64,000 nucleotides of DNA from Bacteroidota bacterium. Lineage in GTDB: Bacteria > Bacteroidota > Bacteroidia > Chitinophagales > Chitinophagaceae. The position numbers were made by a program, and so were the translations under genes. The DNA is taken from contig JAFAGI010000020.1 of assembly GCA_023422835.1 (NCBI GenBank), positions 62,001-126,000 of the forward strand, in the 5' to 3' direction. Of this stretch, positions 18,539-28,655 are shown piece after piece. The notes under the pieces were generated by a model. That model saw only the letters and a list, made by a program, of their open reading frames with translations. It searched no databases and was not told the DNA's origin. Within the stretch, counting starts at the first letter, position 1, and the number at the start of each line of letters is the position of its first letter.

Positions 18539-19795
18539 TTAGTAGTGACATTTCTGACATTCTATACCACCGACCATTTCCACTGTCACGCCTTTTGTTG
18601 TATCTATTTGTCCGTGCTTTAATTGTTCGTGGTATTTCTCGTACATGCTGTAGTAAGCATTTCCTTTGAAATTAACTTCTGTAGTCCTGTGGCAGTTGAT
18701 ACACCAGCCCATATTCAGGGTGGCAAACTGCTTCACTTCATCCATCTTATTGATCTCGCCGTGGCAGGTCTGACACTGTACGTTGCCCACCATCACGTGT
18801 TGTGAGTGGTTAAAATATACGTGGTCAGGAAGTTTGTGTATCCTTACCCAGGGGATTGGTTTTGCTTTGCTTGCATCCCAGGGTTGGCCCGGTGTGTAGC
18901 CTGCATATTGATATAATTTTTGTATCTCCTGTGTACCGTTCACCGTATCGCCATCAGCATTATATAATTTTTCGCCCGTATATTCTGTAATGGCGAGGTG
19001 GCAGTTCATACATACATTTACAGAAGGTATCATGGCGCTCTTGCCATCCTGTGTATTGGTATGGCAGAACATACAGTTTACCTGGTTAATACCTGCGTGC
19101 ACTTTGTGTGAGAAGAAAATAGGCTGTTCGGGCTGGTAATCTTTCTTTTCCCCCAGGTTAATTGCTCCCTGCACTACCCAGAATCCTCCCAGTATGAACA
19201 GCAATATGGTAGCTAAAGCTATAAAGGATTTTTTCCTGTAGAAAGGAATATGTGATACGGGATCTCCTTCTTTGTGCTCGGCAATAACCCGAAGCTTTTT
19301 ATTGAGCAGCAATAAAACAAAACCTACAATTGCCAGAAGTATGGTAATGATACCATATAATAAGGTATGGTTTGTTTCTGGTTCGGGTGCAGCAGCAGCG
19401 GCAGGTGCAGCGGTGGCAGCGGCGGGTGCAGCTTCTTCTTCCTTAATGAAGGCCAAAATGGCATCTATTTCTTCTGTAGAAAGTATACCCTGGAACGCGG
19501 TCATCGGTATTTTGTTCCATTTATTGAACATTTCTACGGCATAAGGATCTCCTTTCTGAATTACAGCAGCGCTGTTAAGTATCCAGTCGTGCAGCAGTTG
19601 CTTGTCTGCCCACCGGCTTTCAACACCTGCCAGGGCAGGGCCCGTCATGTCTTTGTGTACGTTGTGGCACGCGGCACAGTGCGTCTGGAACAGTGCCTTG
19701 CCATCCTGTGCAAATGTCCCTGTGGATATTGTTAATGCGAAAATCAGATGGAATGCTAAGAATAATTTGTTAGCAATTGTTTTATAATTACTCAT
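18539..19795 (-). CDS. actA: alternative complex III multihaem cytochrome c subunit ActA, with an extra N-terminal haem domain
   Basis: First gene of the act operon. The ATG at 19795 is chosen because it starts a signal peptide ending at FAQDG; the frame is open 17 codons further upstream. Residues 32-120 form a monohaem cytochrome c domain (CAACH at 40-44, and a Met in KIPMTAF). A low-complexity Ala/Pro/Glu linker follows, then two membrane helices (about 150-172 and 200-220). The C-terminal part has five more CxxCH motifs: CMFCH, CMNCH, CQTCH, CINCH and the very C-terminal CQKCH. Total six. It brings electrons from ActB towards ActE and the oxidase. Confidence 0.93.
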   Translation of the reverse strand: MSNYKTIANKLFLAFHLIFALTISTGTFAQDGKALFQTHCAACHNVHKDMTGPALAGVESRWADKQLLHDWILNSAAVIQKGDPYAVEMFNKWNKIPMTAFQGILSTEEIDAILAFIKEEEAAPAAATAAPAAAAAPEPETNHTLLYGIITILLAIVGFVLLLLNKKLRVIAEHKEGDPVSHIPFYRKKSFIALATILLFILGGFWVVQGAINLGEKKDYQPEQPIFFSHKVHAGINQVNCMFCHTNTQDGKSAMIPSVNVCMNCHLAITEYTGEKLYNADGDTVNGTQEIQKLYQYAGYTPGQPWDASKAKPIPWVRIHKLPDHVYFNHSQHVMVGNVQCQTCHGEINKMDEVKQFATLNMGWCINCHRTTEVNFKGNAYYSMYEKYHEQLKHGQIDTTKGVTVEMVGGIECQKCHY

Positions 19796-19843
19796 ACTAT
19801 TTTTCAGTGTTATGTCCGGATAACGAGTTAGCTTGAATGGCAA

Positions 19844-19851
19844 CAAAAGTA
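19844..19851 (-). promoter_or_regulatory. candidate -7 box of the act operon
   Basis: TACTTTTG on the minus strand, matching the Bacteroidota consensus TAnnTTTG, 49 bases upstream of the actA start. The nearest upstream TTG is only 14 bases away, shorter than usual, so the -33 element is uncertain. Confidence 0.45.
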
Positions 19852-19997
19852 TGACACTGACTTGACAAAAAGAAAAAATTTGAATAATTTTTTAACAACC
19901 GTTATTTATCATTGGAATTAGCGCTGAAAATTTAGAAAAACAGCTGTGCGAATGGATTAATAATTGTCGTATTACGTGTAGTAATGGACGGAAGGTG

Positions 19998-20160
19998 CTA
20001 TTGGCAAGTTTTAATATATTTGATAGTGATTGCGGAGAAGCAATTTCCATTGAACGGCAATTGCTTCAGCTCAGAGCATTGTGCGTAGGTCGCCTTCAGG
20101 CAGGCTGGACTTTTTGATTTTTCTGCGGCAATTGCAAAAAAATCAAAAATAAATTGAATC
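19998..20160. other. structured non-coding stretch between actA and purN
   Basis: The 450 bases between actA and purN hold no convincing gene. Two inverted repeats are visible: GAAGCAATT with its complement (20037-20067), and a 12-base pair TTTTTGATTTTT / AAAAATCAAAAA (20111-20149) around a GC-richer core. A 60-codon frame on the minus strand has no recognisable features and was not called. Confidence 0.4.
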
Positions 20161-20302
20161 CGGAGATCGCATTTTGCCATTTATCATTTATCATTCCCTT
20201 CTTACTCTTCACCATCCCCATCGCCTTACAACATCCTGCCTGCTAATAAAATATTTTTACTTGCTGTTTTAATTTCTCAAATTTGCACCAATATTTTATT
20301 GC

Positions 20303-20887
20303 ATGCAAACCAACCTGACCATATTTGCCTCCGGAACCGGGAGCAACGCCCAAAAAATAATCGAGTATTTCAAAGCACACCCAAGCATCAGCGTGGGTTT
20401 GATTGTCTGCAACAACCCTGCTGCCGGCGTACTGGATATTGCGCGTGACAATAATATTGACACTCTTATTATAGAAAGAAACAGGTTTTTCCAAGGCGAT
20501 GCATACCTGCCGGAGCTGAAAAATACAGACATCATTATTCTTGCAGGCTTCCTCTGGAAGATACCCAGCGCCCTTATCCGTGCTTTTCCGGATAAGATCA
20601 TCAATATACACCCTGCTTTATTGCCAAAATACGGAGGCAAAGGCATGTATGGAAGAAATGTACATAAGGCTGTGCTGGAAAACCAGGAAAAAGAAAGTGG
20701 TATCACCATACACCTGGTAGATGAGGAGTACGACCATGGCAGGCACTTATTCCAGGCGAAATGTGCGGTGAACCGGGAAGATTCTGCAGACCGTTTAGCG
20801 CAAAGAATACACCTCCTGGAGCATAAGCATTTTGCAAAAGTAATTGAAGACTATGTAAAAGAGTTGCAGGCTACCAGCTTGCAATAA
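20303..20887 (+). CDS. purN: phosphoribosylglycinamide formyltransferase
   Basis: Third step of purine synthesis: transfers formyl from 10-formyltetrahydrofolate to GAR. At 194 residues it has the usual length. Visible motifs are FASGTGSNAQKIIEYF (phosphate-binding loop near residue 7), the catalytic region with IINIHPALLPKYGGKGMYG near residue 105, and TIHLVDEEYDHG near residue 140 with the catalytic Asp. It is monocistronic and convergent with psd, whose coding region overlaps its last 17 bases. Confidence 0.96.
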   Translation: MQTNLTIFASGTGSNAQKIIEYFKAHPSISVGLIVCNNPAAGVLDIARDNNIDTLIIERNRFFQGDAYLPELKNTDIIILAGFLWKIPSALIRAFPDKIINIHPALLPKYGGKGMYGRNVHKAVLENQEKESGITIHLVDEEYDHGRHLFQAKCAVNREDSADRLAQRIHLLEHKHFAKVIEDYVKELQATSLQ

Positions 20888-21530
20888 CGGTAACGCCGCC
20901 CTGCACCATATCTCCAAGGCCTACTTGCAATTTGGCATCCAACGGCATCAACAGGTCTACACGGCTGCCGAATTTTATAAAACCCATTTCCGCGTTTTGC
21001 TCGGCTTTTTTTCCAACGCCGGCATAGTTGCATATCCGCCTTGCCACAGCCCCCGCGATCTGTTTCACCAATATTTCACCGTACCCCTCTTTTCTGATCA
21101 CAATGCTATGCCGTTCATTGTCTGTGGAAGATTTCGGATCCCAGGCTACCAGGTATTTTCCTTTATGATATTGATTATAAACTACCTCGCCAGAGACAGG
21201 ATACCTGTTTACATGTACATTGAACGGGCTCATAAAAATACTTACCTGCAACCGCTTCGTTTTAAAATACTCATTATCTACTGCTTCTTCAATTACTACC
21301 ACTTTACCATCTGCCGGCGCTATGATGTTATTTTCACCAGATGTATGGCTTCTTTTGGGTATCCTGAAAAAAGATACGGTGAACAGGAAAAAGAAAAAAG
21401 ACAGCGCAGCCACTGCCATATTAACCAGCCACAAGTTTTTTGGCAGAAAGAAAAACAATACGCCGTTGATGATCAATAAAGCTGTAAATACTACAAAAAT
21501 GGTAGTGGTTCCCTCTCTGTGAATTTTCAT
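20871..21530 (-). CDS. psd: phosphatidylserine decarboxylase family protein
   Basis: Makes phosphatidylethanolamine from phosphatidylserine; a short-form membrane-associated enzyme of 219 residues. Two hydrophobic segments occupy residues 10-50. The proenzyme is self-cleaved at a Gly-Ser pair, here in IKFGSRVD with Ser189, which becomes the pyruvoyl group. Other motifs are NNIIAPADGKVV and FMSPFNVHVNRYPVSGEV. The 3' end overlaps purN on the other strand. A TATCTTTG box lies upstream at 21602-21609. Confidence 0.94.
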   Translation of the reverse strand: MKIHREGTTTIFVVFTALLIINGVLFFFLPKNLWLVNMAVAALSFFFFLFTVSFFRIPKRSHTSGENNIIAPADGKVVVIEEAVDNEYFKTKRLQVSIFMSPFNVHVNRYPVSGEVVYNQYHKGKYLVAWDPKSSTDNERHSIVIRKEGYGEILVKQIAGAVARRICNYAGVGKKAEQNAEMGFIKFGSRVDLLMPLDAKLQVGLGDMVQGGVTVIASW

Positions 21531-21601
21531 TTTTATATCATTGAATGATTCAGCTTACGCATAAAATTTGTATTGGAGAAATCTTAATAAGAATTCTGAT
21601 G

Positions 21602-21609
21602 CAAAGATA
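21602..21609 (-). promoter_or_regulatory. candidate -7 box of psd
   Basis: TATCTTTG on the minus strand, a match to TAnnTTTG, 72 bases before the psd start in the divergent psd-lpxD spacer. No clear TTG lies at the expected distance. Confidence 0.4.
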
Positions 21610-21707
21610 CTTAGTAAAATATGGATTTGCACGAAAGTTGATAGATATTTGCTTAAAATACAACTTAAATAAAAAATAAATTCGTTACTTGCATAAAAAA
21701 ATATCAG

Positions 21708-22745
21708 ATGTTTACAGCCGAACAAATAGCTTCTATCATCAATGCCCGTATTGAGGGCGATGCGAACGCTTCGGTGAGATCTTTCAGCAGAATTGAAGAT
21801 GCCAAACCCGGGGATTTGAGTTTTTTGGCCAACCCTAAATACGAAGAGTTTTTATATACGTCCAAAGCCTCGGTGATTATCATCAATCAGAATTTTGAAT
21901 TGAAACAACCTGTGCCAGCTACCCTGTTAAGGGCAGCAGATCCGTATAGCTCTTTTGCCACTCTCCTTAAACTTTACCAGGAACACAAAAATAGCTTGAC
22001 CATAGGGATTGAAGAAAACGCTTATGTTTCAGAAAAAGCCGAGATAGGAGAAAATGTGTATATAGGCGCTTTTGCCTACATCAGCGATGGCGTGAAAATC
22101 GGTAAAAATGCGAAAATATTTCCAGGTGTTTTCCTGGGAAAACAGGTAGAGGTAGGAGAAAATACAGAATTATTCCCCAATGTGGTAATTTATAATGAAT
22201 GTAAAATAGGGAATAACTGTACAGTACATTCCGGCACCGTTATCGGTGCAGATGGGTTTGGCTTTGCTCCCCAGCAGGACGGTACATTCCAGAAAGTACC
22301 GCAGATAGGCAACGTATTGATAGAAGATAATGTGGAAATAGGCGCCAATACTACCATCGACAGGGCTACCATTGGCTCCACCACAATTAAAAGCGGTGCT
22401 AAAATAGACAACCTGGTACAGATAGCACACAACGCAGAGATCGGGCCGAATACGGTAATTGCAGCACAGGCAGGCATCAGCGGAAGCACAAAATTAGGCC
22501 GCAACATCATGATCGGCGGACAGGCAGGACTAGTAGGCCACATTCATATTGCTGATTTTGTGCGCATTAATGCACAAAGCGGAGTCTCCAAATCCATACT
22601 TGAACAGAAAAAAGCCGTAACAGGCACGCCTGCTTTTGATTACAGCGCGGCCCTCAGAAGCCAGTCTGTAGCCAGGAGGCTTCCTGAACTAGAGCAAAGA
22701 ATTATAGAACTTGAAAAACTGGTGAAGTCTTTAAAAAAGCGTTAG
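21708..22745 (+). CDS. lpxD: UDP-3-O-acylglucosamine N-acyltransferase
   Basis: Third enzyme of lipid A synthesis: adds the N-linked hydroxyacyl chain. The 345-residue protein has an N-terminal uridine-binding domain (residues 1-100, with FLANPKYEEFLYTSKASVII), a left-handed beta-helix of hexapeptide repeats (about 105-300), and a C-terminal helix. The catalytic His lies in the LVQIAHNAEIGPN repeat near residue 245. It is followed 64 bases later by lpxC-fabZ, the next gene of the pathway. Confidence 0.96.
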   Translation: MFTAEQIASIINARIEGDANASVRSFSRIEDAKPGDLSFLANPKYEEFLYTSKASVIIINQNFELKQPVPATLLRAADPYSSFATLLKLYQEHKNSLTIGIEENAYVSEKAEIGENVYIGAFAYISDGVKIGKNAKIFPGVFLGKQVEVGENTELFPNVVIYNECKIGNNCTVHSGTVIGADGFGFAPQQDGTFQKVPQIGNVLIEDNVEIGANTTIDRATIGSTTIKSGAKIDNLVQIAHNAEIGPNTVIAAQAGISGSTKLGRNIMIGGQAGLVGHIHIADFVRINAQSGVSKSILEQKKAVTGTPAFDYSAALRSQSVARRLPELEQRIIELEKLVKSLKKR

Positions 22746-22770
22746 GCTTTTTTAAAAAGGACAAATCCTG

Positions 22771-22778
22771 TAATTTTG
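22771..22778 (+). promoter_or_regulatory. candidate -7 box of lpxC-fabZ
   Basis: TAATTTTG, a TAnnTTTG match, 31 bases before the lpxC-fabZ start. It suggests that this gene has its own promoter as well as any read-through from lpxD. Confidence 0.45.
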
Positions 22779-22809
22779 CGCTTTATCATTCATTGTTAGA
22801 GAAGAAAAT

Positions 22810-24216
22810 ATGCAGGAGAATTTCAATCAGGACAAGCAGCACACCATATCATCCAGGGTTTCTATCAGCGGCGCAGGATTGCATACAGGCAAGCCTGTAG
22901 ACGTAACGCTTATTCCCGCTAACCCGGGCTTTGGCATTAAATTTCAAAGAGTAGACTTGCCTTCTAAACCTGTGATCAATGCAGACTGCGACCTGGTGAC
23001 AGATACCAGTCGCGGCACCACTTTGCAGGTGGGTGAAGCGCGTGTATCTACAGTAGAACATTTGCTGGCAGCCATTGTAGGTTGCGGTGTTGACAATATT
23101 TTGATAGAGATCAACGGCCCCGAAATACCTATAATGGACGGAAGCGCCATGCCATTTGTAGAATTGCTGGAAGAAGCCGGCATTGAAGAACAGGATGCAG
23201 CTAAAGTATGGTACCACATTCACGAAAATATTTTCTTTGAAGATAAAGAAAAGCGCGTAGAAATGGTAGCCATGCCCGGAGATAAATATTCCCTTACAGC
23301 GCTTATTGATTTCAATAGCCCCGTACTGGGCACCCAATTTTCCCAGATAAAGTCGCTGGATAAATTCAAAGCAGAGATTGCATCCTGCAGAACTTTCTGT
23401 TTCCTGCACGAGCTGGAAATGCTGATTGAGCACAACCTCATTAAAGGCGGCGACCTCAACAACGCAATTGTAGTGGTAGACAAACCTGTATCGGCAGATG
23501 AAATGGAGCGCCTCAGCAAATTCTTCCACAAAGAAAAAATTGAGGTAAAAAAAGAAGGCTACCTCAACAACCTGGAACTAAGGTTTCCTGATGAGCCCGC
23601 ACGCCATAAATTGCTGGATATGGTGGGGGACCTGGCACTGATAGGCTACCCCGTGAAAACACGCATCCTTGCCCACAGGCCCGGCCACAGCTCCAACGTA
23701 GCATTTGCCAGGAAGATAAAACAGTATATTAAGAAAAACAAGAACATAAAAGAGGTGCCGGTGTATGACCCTACACAGCCGCCGGTTTATACCATTGAAC
23801 AAATAGAACAGACACTACCGCACAGGTACCCCTTCCTGCTGATAGATAAAGTGATAGAAATGACTGATACTTATATCATCGGCATCAAGAATGTGACCGC
23901 AAACGAACAATACTTTCAAGGCCATTTTCCGGGAAACCCGGTAATGCCGGGCGTATTGCAGGTAGAAGCGCTTGCACAAACAGGCGGTATACTTTGCATC
24001 AACGCCAGCCCGAAAGGTGAGTATGATACTTATTTCTTGAAAATAGATAACTGCAAATTTAAAACTATGGTGAAGCCAGGCGATACGCTGATTTTGAAAA
24101 TGGAATTGATAAGCCCGATCCGCCGGGGCATTTGCGAAATGCACGGAACGGCTTATGTCAACGGCAAAATTGCTACGGAAGCAGACATGGTTGCTCAGAT
24201 TGTAAAAAGATCGTAA
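22810..24216 (+). CDS. lpxC-fabZ: bifunctional UDP-3-O-acyl-GlcNAc deacetylase / 3-hydroxyacyl-ACP dehydratase
   Basis: A fusion typical of Bacteroidota, 468 residues. Residues 1-305 are LpxC, the zinc deacetylase that commits lipid A synthesis: HTISSRVSISGAGLHTGKPV at the start, VEHLLAAIVG with zinc His84, HKLLDMVGDLALIG, and HRPGHSSN near residue 285. Residues 325-468 are FabZ, which dehydrates hydroxyacyl-ACP: HRYPFLLIDKV at 338 and GHFPGNPVMPGVLQVEALAQ, with the catalytic His near 371 and Glu near 385. The fusion couples two enzymes that compete for hydroxyacyl-ACP. lpxA, which often follows in this phylum, is not here. Confidence 0.97.
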   Translation: MQENFNQDKQHTISSRVSISGAGLHTGKPVDVTLIPANPGFGIKFQRVDLPSKPVINADCDLVTDTSRGTTLQVGEARVSTVEHLLAAIVGCGVDNILIEINGPEIPIMDGSAMPFVELLEEAGIEEQDAAKVWYHIHENIFFEDKEKRVEMVAMPGDKYSLTALIDFNSPVLGTQFSQIKSLDKFKAEIASCRTFCFLHELEMLIEHNLIKGGDLNNAIVVVDKPVSADEMERLSKFFHKEKIEVKKEGYLNNLELRFPDEPARHKLLDMVGDLALIGYPVKTRILAHRPGHSSNVAFARKIKQYIKKNKNIKEVPVYDPTQPPVYTIEQIEQTLPHRYPFLLIDKVIEMTDTYIIGIKNVTANEQYFQGHFPGNPVMPGVLQVEALAQTGGILCINASPKGEYDTYFLKIDNCKFKTMVKPGDTLILKMELISPIRRGICEMHGTAYVNGKIATEADMVAQIVKRS

Positions 24217-24268
24217 TAATAAAATTATACTAAAAATTGGCAGATTGTTTTTTGCAATTTTGTATGGA

Positions 24269-25162
24269 ATGGATCTGAACCAAAACTATTTTCTCTCCCA
24301 GGAATTGCTTACAGCTCAGGAACAACAAATTCCGGGCTCACTCAACTACAAGCTCATGCGCTACCGGCTGATCAACACAGACCTGGTGCAGGAGAAAGGC
24401 AGTATACATTACCATTACGATAAATACGAAAATGCCGCCCACAAGTTTGAACTAAAATTCTGTGTTACCGGAAACCGATATTGCACTGTGCCGGACTGCA
24501 GCAATTGCCGGATAAGCGCCTACCACGGCTGCTCAGGCGAGACGGACACCATTGATATCTTTCATTTTAATTTTTCCCCGGGTTTCCTGGCCACGTTTGT
24601 ACAGCAGCATAATAGCGATAAAAAAAACCGGGTACTCTCATTTCTTCATACAGAATCGTTTTGTGAAGAGCTGCCGGTTTGCGGCAGGAAGAAAAAATTG
24701 CTAAATGCATTGCAGGAAACTTCCTATTGCTCTGCCTTACAAAATGTGACCTTTAACTCTATCGTACAGGAACTTTTTTTGTGCTCCTGCGAGGCACTGG
24801 ATGACTACAAGCCTGGAATGTTTTCCTGTAAATTCCTGGCTGATCAATCCGGCATTGAAAAAATGTACCTTGCCCGGGAAATCCTGCTGCAGCATATTGA
24901 TTCGCTGATTTCCATAAAAGAATTGAGCAGGAAAGTGGCCATTAATGAATGTTACCTGAAAAAAGGGTTTAAAGAAGTCTTCGGACTTACCATATATGAT
25001 TTTTACCTGCAGCAGAAAATGGAGCATGCAAAGTTCCTGCTCTGCGAAGAGGGCATGACTGTTACCGACGTGGCTGCACTGCTGGGCTACTCCTCTATTT
25101 CTCACTTCTCCACTGCTTTTAAAAGGCAAACCGGCCTTAAACCCTGCGATTTGCTGAAATAG
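24269..25162 (+). CDS. AraC-family transcriptional regulator with a cysteine-rich N-terminal domain
   Basis: 297 residues from the ATG at 24269 (a TTG eight codons upstream is possible). The C-terminal part (about 200-297) is a double helix-turn-helix AraC DNA-binding domain: SLISIKELSRKVAINECYLKKGF and VTDVAALLGYSSISHFSTAFKRQTGLKP. The N-terminal domain is not a cupin I recognise. It carries five close cysteines (65, 72, 77, 80, 88) in FCVTGNRYC, DCSNC and GCSG, suggesting bound metal or iron-sulfur or a redox sensor. Target genes unknown; it occupies the position after lpxC-fabZ where lpxA is often found. Confidence 0.88.
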   Translation: MDLNQNYFLSQELLTAQEQQIPGSLNYKLMRYRLINTDLVQEKGSIHYHYDKYENAAHKFELKFCVTGNRYCTVPDCSNCRISAYHGCSGETDTIDIFHFNFSPGFLATFVQQHNSDKKNRVLSFLHTESFCEELPVCGRKKKLLNALQETSYCSALQNVTFNSIVQELFLCSCEALDDYKPGMFSCKFLADQSGIEKMYLAREILLQHIDSLISIKELSRKVAINECYLKKGFKEVFGLTIYDFYLQQKMEHAKFLLCEEGMTVTDVAALLGYSSISHFSTAFKRQTGLKPCDLLK

Positions 25163-25377
25163 ATTATTATAGTTGAGTTCCTATTACACAGGCTGTATTG
25201 CTTAGACTTTACTGCTTTGATTCTTATCACAATCTCAAATATTCCCTTGAAAATCTGTCTATTTGCCTGTCATTTTTTAAGTCTAACCGACAATTTTTCA
25301 TTTAAAAAACACAGAAAACCGCATGGCATGGAGATTGATATATACATAGTGAAAATTTAATTTATTAACCATTAAAA

Positions 25378-25385
25378 AAGGAGGT
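25378..25385 (+). promoter_or_regulatory. unusually strong ribosome-binding site of hsp20
   Basis: AAGGAGGT five bases before the ATG at 25391. This is a full Shine-Dalgarno match, whereas almost no other gene in the window has one, as expected for Bacteroidota. Confidence 0.8.
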
Positions 25386-25390
25386 AATTT

Positions 25391-25843
25391 ATGACACTTG
25401 TAAAAAGAAATGGAGGCTTATTCAATCCATTACCTACTCTTTTTGATGACTTCTTCAGCCGGGATATGTTCAATTGGGGAAATGCCAATTTCTCTGAAAC
25501 GAACACAACTGTTCCAGCGGTGAACATCAAAGAAACAGGCGACCATTACGAGGTAGAAGTTGCCGCCCCGGGAATGAATAAAGAAGATTTCAAGATTGAG
25601 CTTGATGGAAACACACTTAGAATCAGCTCTCAGAAAACACACCAGAAAGAGGATAATAGTGATGAAAGATATTCCCGGAGGGAATTTAGCTACCAGTCTT
25701 TCCAGAGAACTTTTACTTTGCACAAAGATGTAATGGATGTGGATAAAATAGAAGCCAGGTATGACAACGGCCTGTTGCAACTTCTGATACCTAAAAAAGA
25801 AGAAGCTAAACAGAAGCCTCCAAGAATGATTGAAATTTCATAA
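25391..25843 (+). CDS. Hsp20/alpha-crystallin family small heat-shock protein
   Basis: ATP-independent holdase chaperone, 150 residues. The alpha-crystallin domain spans about residues 42-140: PAVNIKETGDHYEVEVAAPGM, then FKIELDGNTLRISSQK, and the end of the domain ARYDNGLLQLLIPKK. The C-terminal tail has the IxI-type oligomerisation motif (RMIEIS). The N-terminus (FNPLPTLFDDFFSRDMF) is typical of the class. It is a single gene with a strong Shine-Dalgarno and its own terminator, which points to high, inducible translation. Confidence 0.96.
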   Translation: MTLVKRNGGLFNPLPTLFDDFFSRDMFNWGNANFSETNTTVPAVNIKETGDHYEVEVAAPGMNKEDFKIELDGNTLRISSQKTHQKEDNSDERYSRREFSYQSFQRTFTLHKDVMDVDKIEARYDNGLLQLLIPKKEEAKQKPPRMIEIS

Positions 25844-25856
25844 TGAAAATTTATTA

Positions 25857-25894
25857 AAAACCGCTCTTTTTCCGGAGCGGTTTTTTTTGTTTTT
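25857..25894 (+). terminator. Rho-independent terminator of hsp20
   Basis: AACCGCTC and GGAGCGGTT arms (eight to nine pairs, short loop) followed by a long T-run, 14 bases after the hsp20 stop. Confidence 0.92.
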
Positions 25895-27782
<1,888 letters not shown>

Positions 27783-27831
27783 TTTAAATTCAAACGTACA
27801 AACGCAAAATAAAAAGTAATACCACCCCACC

Positions 27832-28080
27832 ATGCAATTGGAAATATTAACACCTGAGAAAAGACTTTACAGCGGAGAGGTATATGGTGTGCAGCTTCCC
27901 GGTGTTGACGGCTTGTTTGAACTGTTGGATAAGCACGCTGCTATTGTAAGCGCTTTGGGTGAAGGTGAAATAAAAATCCTGACCGAAAAAGACAAGAGTG
28001 GCGACAGATACCATATTTCCGGCGGTTTCCTGGAAATGATCAACAACAAAGCCACAGTATTGGTAGAGAAAGTGCTATAA
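27832..28080 (+). CDS. atpC: F1F0 ATP synthase subunit epsilon
   Basis: 82 residues, shorter than the usual 130-140 because the C-terminal helical hairpin is absent; only the beta-sandwich domain remains (LEILTPEKRLYSGEVYGVQLPGVDGLFELL at the start). Short epsilon subunits like this are usual in Bacteroidota and lack the self-inhibiting helices. It couples rotation of the c-ring to F1. The gene follows atpD and ends at a strong hairpin. Confidence 0.95.
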   Translation: MQLEILTPEKRLYSGEVYGVQLPGVDGLFELLDKHAAIVSALGEGEIKILTEKDKSGDRYHISGGFLEMINNKATVLVEKVL

Positions 28081-28098
28081 AGTTTATTATGAAATTAT

Positions 28099-28136
28099 AA
28101 AGGACAGGCTGCCGGCATTTCGGCAGCCTGTTCTTT
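28099..28136 (+). terminator. terminator of atpD-atpC
   Basis: Very stable 16-pair hairpin (one G-T) with loop GCATTT, core ACAGGCTGCCG / CGGCAGCCTGT, 18 bases after the atpC stop. The T-rich tail is short. Confidence 0.85.
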
Positions 28137-28356
28137 ATACTGGCTGTGTCTCGCGAAGCATGCCATCCGGTTCTGATCTGCAACCATTCAACGATAATCT
28201 CTGCAACTACAAAGCACTATTTGAACATTTTTTTTATTTAATTTTCACTATTGGGATTGGAGGGATGTGGGTATGGTAGGCCACCGTACAATTACAATGT
28301 TTTCAATTACGAAACAGGATTTTTAAACCCGAGATAACTTCTGAATTGATTTTCAT

Positions 28357-28386
28357 GTAGGAACGTGCCTCGCGGCGCGTTCCTAC
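28357..28386. repeat. REP-like palindrome
   Basis: GTAGGAACGTGCC and GGCGCGTTCCTAC form a 13-pair stem (one G-T) with loop TCGC. The GC-rich arms contrast with the AT-rich spacer. Between atpC and the tRNA; no coding remnant was seen in the rest of the 28137-28396 spacer. Confidence 0.6.
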
Positions 28387-28396
28387 CGTACCTGAT

Positions 28397-28430
28397 AAAA
28401 AAACCGCCTCAGAAACTGAGACGGTTTGTT
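28397..28430 (-). terminator. terminator of the initiator tRNA gene
   Basis: Hairpin with arms AAACCG-C-CTCAG and CTGAG-A-CGGTTT (one mismatch) and a run of seven T on the minus strand, directly after the tRNA 3' end. Confidence 0.85.
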
Positions 28431-28433
28431 GTG

Positions 28434-28505
<72 letters not shown>

Positions 28506-28655
28506 ATATAATTAGTTGAAATTGTAATCGCTTTGTCCGTAATGGACTGCAAAGATAATAATTTTAAGCTTACCAGACAAATTATTCAAAGAACTATTTT
28601 GAAAATAAAATGTTTCTGGACTAATAAAAGTAAATTCGCCGTTTAAATTTGAGAC

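Noticed and set aside
19998..20180. 60-codon frame upstream of actA
   Set aside because: No recognisable features, covers inverted repeats; reported only as a structured spacer.
20243..20709. Minus-strand frames over purN
   Set aside because: Antisense shadows of a secure purN gene; no family resemblance.
22849..23529. 226-codon minus-strand frame inside lpxC-fabZ
   Set aside because: Shadow of the lpxC codons; rich in Cys, Tyr and His as expected of an antisense frame.
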